A DNA stretch of 13,777 nt. Source: Lachnospiraceae bacterium. Lineage in GTDB: Bacteria > Bacillota > Clostridia > Lachnospirales > Lachnospiraceae. Position numbers and translations under genes: made by a program. The stretch's first letter is position 1, and every line of letters starts with the position of its first letter. Below the pieces are notes generated by a model. It worked only from the letters and a program-made list of their open reading frames with translations. It was not told where the DNA came from and ran no database searches. Positions 1 to 7,206 of this stretch are shown one piece after another. The stretch is taken from positions 1 to 13,777 of the forward strand of contig JAGDCK010000115.1 of NCBI GenBank assembly GCA_017958585.1, given 5' to 3'.

Positions 1-222
1 GTCTTCGGTCTCAGTAAAGTGAGAAACTGTAGTTCCGGGAACTGATTCATAGAGGAATCCACCGTTCTTTTCAAGCTTCGTGATCTCGTTGTAAGTCTTA
101 CACTTTAAGATGTCTCCGCCATGTTTGAAATCGTCTGCCTTTGCCTTGGAAGTGAGTTTGTGATTTCCAAAGCTGATGCTTCCGTCCTGTTCGTTCTTGA
201 GAATTTCTTCTGCAACTGCCAT
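1..222 (-). CDS. Conserved small protein, 5' part only (resembles Lachnospiraceae proteins labelled 'endosialidase'; function unknown)
   Basis: The frame is open for 74 codons from an ATG at 222 to the window edge, so the C-terminus is missing. A GGAGG ribosome binding site lies 8 bases before the ATG, and a good sigma-A-like promoter lies about 40 bases upstream. The product begins MAVAEEILKNEQDGSISFGN and contains ITKLEKNGGFLYESVPGT. From memory, this matches a family of roughly 135-residue cytosolic proteins common in Lachnospiraceae. They are often auto-annotated as endosialidase, but I see no sialidase motif, signal peptide or membrane segment, and I would not trust that name. The gene is probably monocistronic at its 5' end, since clpC ends just upstream. 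I am confident it is a gene and unsure of its role. Confidence 0.75.
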   Translation of the reverse strand, partial: MAVAEEILKNEQDGSISFGNHKLTSKAKADDFKHGGDILKCKTYNEITKLEKNGGFLYESVPGTTVSHFTETED

Positions 223-262
223 TTTATAAACCTCCATTTGGTCTACGTTGTCTGTGAATTTT

Positions 263-291
263 AGTATAATATAAAACCAAATGTTTTTCCA
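263..291 (-). promoter_or_regulatory. Putative sigma-A promoter for the 1..222 gene
   Basis: On the minus strand a -35-like TGGAAA (286-291) is followed by a 17-base spacer and a -10-like TATACT (263-268). The start codon lies about 40 bases further on. It is placed just after the end of clpC, so the small gene probably has its own start of transcription. It is called by eye from spacing and hexamers only. Confidence 0.5.
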
Positions 292-292
292 T

Positions 293-317
293 AAAAAAAC
301 TGTTTTTTCACCAAAAA
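293..317 (-). terminator. Weak terminator-like element behind clpC
   Basis: Thirteen bases after the clpC stop, the minus strand has a 5-bp A:T stem (313-317 with 304-308, loop GGTG). Three bases and then seven Ts (293-299) follow. The T-run is good but the stem is weak, so termination would be inefficient at best. It may be no more than AT-rich spacer. Confidence 0.25.
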
Positions 318-329
318 TTCAAAATCTGT

Positions 330-2771
330 TTACTTCTTTACGGTGAAGGTAACCTTACCTGCTTTGAAGCCCACATTTACCTCATCTCCGGGGTTAACCG
401 CCTTCTTTAAAATCTCCTCTGCAAGAGCATCCTCAACCACTGACTGGATGGCTCTCTTTAAGGGACGGGCACCCATCTTGAGGTCGGAATATTTGTCCAC
501 AAGATGGTCTTTTATCTGAGGTGTAAGATGAAGTTTGATATTCATCTGCTCCTCACATCTCTTTGTGAGATTTGCGGCAAGCAATGTCACGATCTGCTTC
601 ATGTTGTCCTTGTTTAACTGATGGAATACGATTATGTCATCGATACGGTTGATAAACTCAGGTTTAAATGAGTGCTTAACCTCATCCATAACCGCATTCT
701 TCATCTTTTCATAATCCTTTTCCTCGCTCTTTTCGGATGCAAATCCTAGGTTTTTGGGATCCACGATCCTGGAAGCGCCGGCATTTGATGTCATGATGAT
801 GATGGTGTTTTTAAATGACACCTTTCTGCCTTTTGAGTCTGTGATATGTCCGTCGTCAAGAACCTGCAAGAGGACGTTAAACACATCGGGATGAGCCTTT
901 TCTATCTCGTCAAAAAGAACCACCGAATACGGATTTCTCCTGACCTTTTCAGAGAGCTGTCCACCCTCGTCAAAGCCCACATATCCCGGAGGTGAACCGA
1001 TCATCTTGGACACTGAGTGACCTTCCATATACTCGGACATGTCAACTCTGATAATGGCTTCCTCACTTCCAAACATGGCTTCCGCCAATGCCTTTGAAAG
1101 CTCGGTCTTACCCACACCTGTGGGACCTAAAAACAGGAAGGAACCGATTGGTCTTGAAGGATCCTTTAATCCCACTCTTCCTCTTCTCATAGCCTTTGCC
1201 ACTGCATTAACTGCCTCGGTCTGACCGATGACACGCTTGTGGAGGATCTTTTCGAGCTTAAGGAGTTTTTCACTCTCTTTTTCCGCAAGCTTCTTTACGG
1301 GGATCTTGGTCCACATAGCCACAACCTCAGCTATGTCTTCCTCGCCTATGGAAATGGTATCTGTCTTTTCCTTCTCCATGGCCTTTTTAAGGAATCTGTC
1401 CTTCTTTTGTTTTAGCTTATCCTGCTCTCTTTTAAGTTCGATGGCTTCGCCGTATTTTTCTTCTCTGACAGCGCTTTCGATGGCTTTGTCATAAGCTTTT
1501 ATCTGTTCTTCGAAGTCCTTTATCTTTGCGGGATATGCGCTGCCCTTAAGCCTTGCGCTGGCCGCAGCCTCATCCACAAGGTCAATGGCCTTGTCGGGAA
1601 GATTTCTGTCATTGATATATCTGGATGAAAACTTCACGGCGCTTGTCACCGCTTCATCGGTGATGGTAACCTTGTGATGCTCTTCGTATTTACTCTTTAT
1701 GCCGCGAAGGATCTCCACTGCCTCTTCTTCTGTGGGTTCTTCCACGTTGACCGGCTGGAATCTCCTCTCAAGTGCTGCATCCTTTTCGATATGCTTTCTG
1801 TACTCGTCAATGGTGGTGGCACCGATAAGCTGGATCTCACCTCTTGCCAGGGAGGGCTTTAAGATATTCGAAGCATCGATTGCTCCCTCTGCACCGCCTG
1901 CACCTATAAGGGTATGAAGCTCATCTATAAAGAGAATGATATTGCCTGCGCTTATCACCTCTTTAATGACCTTCTTTATTCTCTCTTCAAACTCTCCCCT
2001 GTATTTTGAACCTGCCACCATTCCTGACAGATCAAGGGTAAGGAGTCTCTTATCTCTGACCGTAAAGGGCACGTCGCCGCTTACAATCCTGCCTGCAAGG
2101 CCTTCAACCACTGCGGTTTTACCAACGCCGGGCTCGCCGATAAGACAGGGGTTATTTTTTGTACGACGGCTTAAGATCTGGATCACTCGCTTTATCTCAT
2201 CGTTTCTTCCGATGACGGGGTCAAGTTTTCCCTCTCTTGCAAGTTGTGTCAGGTCTCTGCTGTACTGATCAAGAGTTGCCGTATTTGTCTTCTGGCTTCT
2301 GCCGTGGCCAAGATCCTCCTTGTAGAGGTTTCCGTCCTGACCGATGGCCGTAAGGGCATCCGCATAAAGTCTCTGAATATTGATACCCAGAGTGTTTAAG
2401 AGCCTTACTGCCACATTTTCTCCCTCTTTTATGATTCCAAGGAGAATATGCTCCGTGCCCGTAAGCCCGGAGTTAAAACGGATGGCCTGCTTGTGAGCCT
2501 CGTTAAGTACCTTTAAGGCTCTGGGGGTATAACCCTCTCTCTCCTCGATGGAGACTCCGTTTTCAAATGCTATGACATCACGGATCATGTTGACAAGCTT
2601 AACCTCATCAACTCCGTTTTTTTCCAGTATCTTTGCGGCGGATGAGTCTGTAGCTCTCATCAGTCCCACCAGAATATGTTCTGTTCCTATATAACCCTGT
2701 TTGAGGCTTTTTGCCACACGGGCAGCTTTTGCCAGGGCATCGTTAGCGTTTTCTGTGAATCCTTCCAACAT
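330..2771 (-). CDS. clpC: ATP-dependent Clp protease ATP-binding subunit ClpC
   Basis: This 813-residue AAA+ unfoldase is full length for ClpC. It feeds unfolded substrates to the ClpP peptidase in the cytosol and serves in protein quality control and regulated proteolysis. Domains in order are two Clp-N repeats (about 1-145), NBD1 with Walker A GEPGVGKT (212-219) and Walker B IILFIDE (278-284), and a middle domain with a UVR-like motif (about 420-456). NBD2 follows with Walker A GPTGVGKT (549-556) and Walker B VVLFDE (617-622), then the D2 small domain. NLGF (674-677) matches the ClpP-docking loop, so a ClpP partner is expected. AGGAGG lies 4 bases before the ATG. The upstream neighbour is the SH3b gene, with a perfect hairpin between them. 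The usual ctsR, mcsA and mcsB genes are not in the window, and I see no CtsR heptad-repeat operator in front. Confidence 0.97.
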   Translation of the reverse strand: MLEGFTENANDALAKAARVAKSLKQGYIGTEHILVGLMRATDSSAAKILEKNGVDEVKLVNMIRDVIAFENGVSIEEREGYTPRALKVLNEAHKQAIRFNSGLTGTEHILLGIIKEGENVAVRLLNTLGINIQRLYADALTAIGQDGNLYKEDLGHGRSQKTNTATLDQYSRDLTQLAREGKLDPVIGRNDEIKRVIQILSRRTKNNPCLIGEPGVGKTAVVEGLAGRIVSGDVPFTVRDKRLLTLDLSGMVAGSKYRGEFEERIKKVIKEVISAGNIILFIDELHTLIGAGGAEGAIDASNILKPSLARGEIQLIGATTIDEYRKHIEKDAALERRFQPVNVEEPTEEEAVEILRGIKSKYEEHHKVTITDEAVTSAVKFSSRYINDRNLPDKAIDLVDEAAASARLKGSAYPAKIKDFEEQIKAYDKAIESAVREEKYGEAIELKREQDKLKQKKDRFLKKAMEKEKTDTISIGEEDIAEVVAMWTKIPVKKLAEKESEKLLKLEKILHKRVIGQTEAVNAVAKAMRRGRVGLKDPSRPIGSFLFLGPTGVGKTELSKALAEAMFGSEEAIIRVDMSEYMEGHSVSKMIGSPPGYVGFDEGGQLSEKVRRNPYSVVLFDEIEKAHPDVFNVLLQVLDDGHITDSKGRKVSFKNTIIIMTSNAGASRIVDPKNLGFASEKSEEKDYEKMKNAVMDEVKHSFKPEFINRIDDIIVFHQLNKDNMKQIVTLLAANLTKRCEEQMNIKLHLTPQIKDHLVDKYSDLKMGARPLKRAIQSVVEDALAEEILKKAVNPGDEVNVGFKAGKVTFTVKK

Positions 2772-2795
2772 TTAACCTCCTAAAATTAATCAACA

Positions 2796-2820
2796 CGCCC
2801 TGTGAAGCTGTCACAGGGCG
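2796..2820 (-). promoter_or_regulatory. Perfect 10-bp GC-rich hairpin between the SH3b gene and clpC
   Basis: Bases 2796-2805 (CGCCCTGTGA) pair perfectly with 2811-2820 around a 5-base loop. The hairpin starts 5 bases after the SH3b stop codon and ends 24 bases before the clpC ATG. The bases after it on the minus strand (TGTTGATTAATTTT) are T-rich but not a clean U-tract. It could be a leaky terminator, or a processing or stability element that sets clpC expression relative to the genes before it. Confidence 0.6.
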
Positions 2821-2825
2821 GGTCA

Positions 2826-4214
2826 TTATTCTTCGTCGTTATTTTCGAAACTGTTTAAGAAATCAAAATCGAATTCATCATTCTCTTCCATAAAATTCTT
2901 TACTTTTCTCTCAGGCTGAGCGGGTCTTGCCTTCTCAGGTCTGGGCGCATTTGCCCTTGCCTGTTCGCCTCTTACGGGCGCTGCTGCACCCTCAGGGCGC
3001 TTTTGAAGAGGGCGTCTTACCTGATTGTTTGCCTGAACAGTGCCTCCCTCATTTGACTGAGGTCTGGGTCCCCTGCCTTCAGGTCTCTGAGGTCTGGGGC
3101 GTTCTGCACCACGGTCAACCGGACGTCTGTTTTCGCCTTCGGGACGTCTGTTTTCACCCTCAGGGCGTCTTTGCATCTGACCGGCATTTGCTCTTTGCGC
3201 TGCTCTTCGTCTTGCATTTGCGCGCTCAGCTGCAGCGATCTCCTCGTCTTCCTTTACCTCGCGAAGTTTAAATACCAGAGCACTTATTCCGCCAAGTAAT
3301 ACCAGGAGGAAAATGAGCATCAAAATTATGATCAGCTTCTGCTTTTTGATCTCCTGCTGTGCATTCTGATAAAGCGCTGCATTTGACTCTGCGGCATCAA
3401 AAAGATCTGCGATCTTGTATCTCTGACCTGCATTGTTGTCTATGATATACCAGGTATCCTCATCGTTTGCAGTTTCCCATGCCTTCTTTTCAACCTGCAC
3501 GGGTTCTTCCTCAACTTCAACAGGCTCCTCTTCCACAACTTCCTCCACGAAAGGAGAAAGTTCCTCGGAAAGGTCCACATAGTCTGAGCGGATGAAGCCT
3601 TCAACCGTATCATTGTTTGCACTGTAATTAACTCTGTACCACTCATATCCGTCGCTTCCGGATGTTCTTCCCTCCACTGTGACAACAAGGCCCTTTGATG
3701 CTGTAGCCACGATTGAAGAAGATGTTGATGGCAGATTTCTGACTCTTATGGAATTGCTTCCCTTAACAGTTCCGCTTACGGGATTAACCTTTTCAAAATC
3801 AGCACTGACATTTACCTCCACGGGAGTCTCTGCAGCAGGAGTCTCTGTGGTTGTCTGAGTCGGCTCCTGTGTGGAACCTGAAGAAGGATTGGAAATCGTT
3901 GAAGGTGTGGTTCCGTCTGTGATTGACACAAGGTCGGAACGGACAAATCCCAAAGTGTCCGCATCCACAAATACCTGATACCATACCATTCCGTCGCTTC
4001 CGGTTGTCTGCGCCTTGATAGTAAGTTCATCGTTTCTCTTTGCACTTCCAAGTGCTGAGCTGGAGGTTGAAGCCTCCGAGCGGATCTTTACGCTGTCGGC
4101 TGTTACCTTGCACTGACTGGTGGCAAGGCTTGTGAAGCACACAAAAAGCGCTGCGACAGTGGCAAAGATCAAAGGCATAATTGCCTTAAAAACCCCTGAT
4201 GTCTTAATTCTCAT
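2826..4214 (-). CDS. Bitopic membrane protein with two SH3b domains and a basic, disordered cytoplasmic tail
   Basis: The product has 462 residues. An N-terminal hydrophobic stretch (about 10-32) looks like a signal peptide or anchor. Two bacterial SH3-type (SH3b) domains follow, at about 37-98 and 146-215, both with the SVKIRSEAST / SIRVRNLPSTSS style of opening. After them come an acidic Glu/Val/Pro stretch (219-243), one strong membrane span (about 293-317), a tail very rich in Arg, Pro, Gly and Ala with an RRPEGEN heptad repeat (349-365), and an acidic aromatic end (443-462). The inferred topology has the SH3b domains outside, facing the wall, and the tail inside. SH3b domains usually bind peptidoglycan peptides, but I see no enzyme domain. 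GGGAGGAG sits 7 bases before the ATG. It lies 20 bases after purD and just before clpC, so it is probably co-transcribed with both. The specific function is unknown. Confidence 0.85.
   Translation of the reverse strand: MRIKTSGVFKAIMPLIFATVAALFVCFTSLATSQCKVTADSVKIRSEASTSSSALGSAKRNDELTIKAQTTGSDGMVWYQVFVDADTLGFVRSDLVSITDGTTPSTISNPSSGSTQEPTQTTTETPAAETPVEVNVSADFEKVNPVSGTVKGSNSIRVRNLPSTSSSIVATASKGLVVTVEGRTSGSDGYEWYRVNYSANNDTVEGFIRSDYVDLSEELSPFVEEVVEEEPVEVEEEPVQVEKKAWETANDEDTWYIIDNNAGQRYKIADLFDAAESNAALYQNAQQEIKKQKLIIILMLIFLLVLLGGISALVFKLREVKEDEEIAAAERANARRRAAQRANAGQMQRRPEGENRRPEGENRRPVDRGAERPRPQRPEGRGPRPQSNEGGTVQANNQVRRPLQKRPEGAAAPVRGEQARANAPRPEKARPAQPERKVKNFMEENDEFDFDFLNSFENNDEE
3121..3162 (-). 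repeat. 21-bp coding tandem repeat in the SH3b gene tail
   Basis: Two 21-base units (3121-3141 and 3142-3162, 18 of 21 bases identical) and a partial third unit encode the RRPEGEN heptad. The reading frame is kept, so copy-number change would only lengthen or shorten the tail. Confidence 0.7.
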
Positions 4215-4234
4215 AATAATACTCCTCCCAGATT

Positions 4235-5512
4235 TTATGCCTCGTCGATCGCCTTTCCGATATCGTGACGCATATATTTATTCTTGAAATCAACCCATTC
4301 ACAGGCTTCATAGGCCTTTCTTCTGGCTTCTTTCAAAGTATCACCCTTTGCGGTGATGCCGAGAACACGGCCTCCGTTTGTGACCACTTTCCCGTTCTCG
4401 TCAAATTTGGTTCCGGCATGAAAACAATAGTAATCATCCCTGCCTTCAAATTTATCAAGACCTGTTATCTCAAATCCCTTTTCATAGGATACGGGATAAC
4501 CGTCGCTTGCAAGTATTACGCAAACTGCGGCATTGTCCTCAAATCTCAGGTCAACCTTGTCCAATGTGCCGTCGATGCAGGCATCCACCACATCCATGAT
4601 ATCATTCTCCATTCTGCAGAGAACAACCTGGGCTTCGGGATCACCGAATCTTGCATTGTATTCCAACACTCTTGGTCCCTTTGGTGTGAGCATAAGTCCA
4701 AAGAAGATTACACCTTTAAACTCTCTGCCTTCACTTGCCATGGCATCAACAGTTGCCTGATAAATATATTTCTGACAGAAATCGTCAACCTCTTTTGTGT
4801 AGAAGGGGCTGGGGGAGAAATTACCCATTCCTCCGGTGTTAAGTCCCTGATCTCCGTCCTTTGCCCTCTTATGGTCCTGAGCTGAAGTCATGGTCTTTAT
4901 GGTCTTTCCGTCAACAAATGAAAGAACGCTGACCTCACGGCCTGTCATGAACTCTTCGATGACCATACGGTTTCCGGCACTTCCAAAGTGCTTGTCCAGC
5001 ATGATCTCCTTTACGCCGGCCTTTGCCTCCTCCAGGGTATTGCAGATAAGCACTCCCTTTCCAAGGGCAAGTCCGTCAGCCTTAAGAACGATGGGCATCT
5101 CTGCGGTCTCAAGATATTCAAGAGCCTTGTCCGCATCGTCGAAGGTCTCATATGCAGCTGTGGGAATATTGTACTTTTTCATAAGATCCTTGGAAAAAGC
5201 CTTGCTTCCCTCCAGTATTGCCGCATTTTTTCTGGCTCCGAAAGCCCTTAAACCGTTCTCCTCAAGACAGTCCACCAAACCGCCCACAAGAGGATCGTCG
5301 GGAGCAACGAATACCAGATCCACTGCCTTTTCCTTGGCATAAGCCACGATCTTGTCAAATTCCATAACCTTTATGGAAGGTTCACATGTGGCGATCTGTG
5401 CGATACCTGCATTTCCGGGAACACAGAAAAGCTCGTCAACTCTCTTACTTTTTTTCATGGCTACGGCAATTGCATGCTCTCTTCCGCCGCTGCCTACTAT
5501 CAATACTTTCAT
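4235..5512 (-). CDS. purD: Phosphoribosylamine--glycine ligase (GAR synthetase)
   Basis: This 425-residue ATP-grasp enzyme joins glycine to 5-phosphoribosylamine with ATP, giving GAR, the second step of IMP synthesis. The N-domain opens with VGSGGREHA (6-14). The ATP-grasp region runs from about 100 to 295, with LEGSKAF (100-106), KADGLALGKGV (144-154), NTGGMG (225-230) and LEYNARFGDPEAQ (283-295) carrying nucleotide and metal contacts. The C-terminal domain has NGGRVLGITAKG (379-390). Length is normal for the family. The usual GPE-x-PL motif reads APDDPL here (70-75), a conservative variant rather than a defect. AAGGAG lies 7 bases before the ATG. The gene starts 14 bases after purN, consistent with one operon. 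Confidence 0.97.
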   Translation of the reverse strand: MKVLIVGSGGREHAIAVAMKKSKRVDELFCVPGNAGIAQIATCEPSIKVMEFDKIVAYAKEKAVDLVFVAPDDPLVGGLVDCLEENGLRAFGARKNAAILEGSKAFSKDLMKKYNIPTAAYETFDDADKALEYLETAEMPIVLKADGLALGKGVLICNTLEEAKAGVKEIMLDKHFGSAGNRMVIEEFMTGREVSVLSFVDGKTIKTMTSAQDHKRAKDGDQGLNTGGMGNFSPSPFYTKEVDDFCQKYIYQATVDAMASEGREFKGVIFFGLMLTPKGPRVLEYNARFGDPEAQVVLCRMENDIMDVVDACIDGTLDKVDLRFEDNAAVCVILASDGYPVSYEKGFEITGLDKFEGRDDYYCFHAGTKFDENGKVVTNGGRVLGITAKGDTLKEARRKAYEACEWVDFKNKYMRHDIGKAIDEA

Positions 5513-5526
5513 GGATATACTCCTTG

Positions 5527-6153
5527 TTAGTTTTTATGTAATACCTTGCCGTCTGAAACGGTTAAGCGTCCGTTTGCAAAGTCATCGATGGCCTTTGGAA
5601 GAAGTATCCACTCAGCCTGCTCCATAACACGTCTCTGCAAAACTTCCGGTGTGTCACCCTCCAAAACTTCCACTGCCTTCTGGGCAATGATGGGGCCTTC
5701 GTCCATGCCTTCGTTTACAAAATGCACGGTGGCACCGGTAACCTTTACGCCGCGCTCCAAAGCCTTCTCGTGAACCTTAAGTCCGTAGTAACCCACTCCG
5801 CAAAAAGATGGGATAAGAGAAGGATGGATGTTTATGATCCTGTTTGAATATTTCTTTACCATGGCTTCCGGGATCCTTACCAAAAATCCCGCAAGCACCA
5901 CAAGATCTGCCGAAAGAGAATCGATCCTGTCAAGGAGCGCGTTATTAAACTCCTCCCTTGTGTCGAAGTCTTTCGGAGATATACAAAACGCAGGGATTGA
6001 AGCTTTTTCTGCTCTCTCAAGGCTCTTTACACCATAGTTGTTTGAGATCACGCCTGCGATCTCAACATTTTTGATGGTACCTGCCGCAACTCCGTCGATT
6101 ATGGCCTGAAGGTTTGTTCCGCCTCCGGACACCAATACTACGACCTTTAGCAT
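5527..6153 (-). CDS. purN: Phosphoribosylglycinamide formyltransferase (GAR transformylase, PurN type)
   Basis: This 208-residue cytosolic enzyme transfers a formyl group from 10-formyltetrahydrofolate to GAR, giving FGAR, the third step of IMP synthesis. The N-terminal phosphate-binding loop reads VLVSGGGTNLQAII (6-19). The catalytic residues expected from the family are present: Asn108 and His110 in NIHPSL (108-113) and Asp151 in GMDEGPII (149-156). The SFCGVGYYG segment (116-124) is the clostridial style. The ATG overlaps the end of purM by 7 bases (ATGCTAA on the coding strand), which suggests translational coupling. The folate-dependent PurN is used here; no formate-dependent PurT is seen in the window. 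Confidence 0.96.
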   Translation of the reverse strand: MLKVVVLVSGGGTNLQAIIDGVAAGTIKNVEIAGVISNNYGVKSLERAEKASIPAFCISPKDFDTREEFNNALLDRIDSLSADLVVLAGFLVRIPEAMVKKYSNRIINIHPSLIPSFCGVGYYGLKVHEKALERGVKVTGATVHFVNEGMDEGPIIAQKAVEVLEGDTPEVLQRRVMEQAEWILLPKAIDDFANGRLTVSDGKVLHKN

Positions 6154-7172
6154 AATTCCACTCCCTTTTTGCCGCTCTTTACAAAGCCTACTTCGTAGGG
6201 AACTTCCCCTGCTTTTCTGATGGCTTCCATGGTGGCATCCTTGTCCTCAGGTCTGATTGCAAGCACCATACCGAGTCCGCAGTTGAATGTATTGTACATC
6301 ATCTCGTCTGAGATGTTTCCTGTCTTCTGAAGAAGCTTAAAGATAGGAGGCACATCATAGCTGTCTGTCTTTACAACGGCTGTGATATCATCGGGAAGCA
6401 TTCTGGGAATGTTCTCATAGAAACCGCCGCCTGTGATATGGCTGCAGCCCTTTACCACAACTCCCGCATCCTTAATGGCTTTCATTGCCTTTACATAGAT
6501 CCTGGTGGGCTCGATAAGTGCCTCTCCGAGGGTCTTTCCAAGTTCATCATAATATGTATTAAGGCTTTCCTTTGTCATCTCAAATACTTTTCTCACAAGG
6601 GAGAAACCGTTTGAGTGAACACCGCTTGAAGCGATACCGATCAGGATGTCGCCGTCCTTTATATTCTCACCTGTAATGAGATCCTTTTTGTCGCAGACTC
6701 CAACTGAAAATCCTGCAAGATCGTATTCATCCTCAGGCATAAGTCCGGGATGCTCTGCTGTCTCACCGCCTATAAGTGCGCATCCTGACATCTTGCAGCC
6801 CTCTGCGACACCCTTTACGATGGTCGCGATCTTCTCGGGATAGTTCTTGCCACAGGCAATATAATCCAGGAAAAACAAAGGCTCACCGCCGGCACATGCC
6901 ACATCGTTTACACACATGGCAACCGCATCGATACCGATGGTGTCGTGCTTATCAAGAAGAAAAGCAAGCTTTACCTTGGTACCGCATCCGTCAGTTCCCG
7001 ACAAAAGAACGGGCTCCTCCATCTTTTTGATCCCGGCAAGGTCAAAGGCTCCCGAAAAGCCTCCGATGCCTCCCAAAACCTCGGGACGATTTGTCTCCTT
7101 TACAAAGGCTTTCATAAGTTCAACCGACTTGTATCCTGCCTCTATATCAACTCCGGAACTCTTGTAATCCAT
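6147..7172 (-). CDS. purM: Phosphoribosylformylglycinamidine cyclo-ligase (AIR synthetase)
   Basis: PurM closes the imidazole ring of FGAM with ATP to give AIR, the substrate of the PurE step. With the start chosen here the product has 341 residues, the usual length, and opens MDYKSSGVDIEAGY, matching the family's normal N-terminus. Conserved motifs include SGTDGCGTKVKLA (58-70), IDAVAMCVNDV (81-91), FLDYIACGK (101-109) and the glycine-rich ITGGGFYENIPRML. The open frame runs back to 7265, but that extension overlaps the 3' end of purE and is not conserved. A second candidate ATG (7184, MVFI...) is only 1 base after the AGAAAGG sequence at 7186-7192. The chosen ATG is 13 bases after it, so spacing is poor for both and homology decides. 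The gap to purE is about 34 bases, and the gene overlaps purN by 7 bases. Confidence 0.95.
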   Translation of the reverse strand: MDYKSSGVDIEAGYKSVELMKAFVKETNRPEVLGGIGGFSGAFDLAGIKKMEEPVLLSGTDGCGTKVKLAFLLDKHDTIGIDAVAMCVNDVACAGGEPLFFLDYIACGKNYPEKIATIVKGVAEGCKMSGCALIGGETAEHPGLMPEDEYDLAGFSVGVCDKKDLITGENIKDGDILIGIASSGVHSNGFSLVRKVFEMTKESLNTYYDELGKTLGEALIEPTRIYVKAMKAIKDAGVVVKGCSHITGGGFYENIPRMLPDDITAVVKTDSYDVPPIFKLLQKTGNISDEMMYNTFNCGLGMVLAIRPEDKDATMEAIRKAGEVPYEVGFVKSGKKGVELC

Positions 7173-7206
7173 GATAAATACCATACCTTTCTGAAAAATG
7201 TTTATA

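Noticed and set aside
1039..2268. Several plus-strand ORFs of 60 to 110 codons opposite clpC
   Set aside because: They are antisense shadows of a highly conserved gene, with low-complexity Ser/Phe/Leu-rich products and no ribosome binding sites.
4070..4120. Lipobox at Cys35 of the SH3b protein
   Set aside because: The residues before it (ATSQC) have Gln at -1, which does not fit a lipobox.
4265..4885. 206-codon plus-strand ORF opposite purD
   Set aside because: purD motifs are continuous on the other strand, the product has no recognisable domain, and there is no ribosome binding site or promoter.
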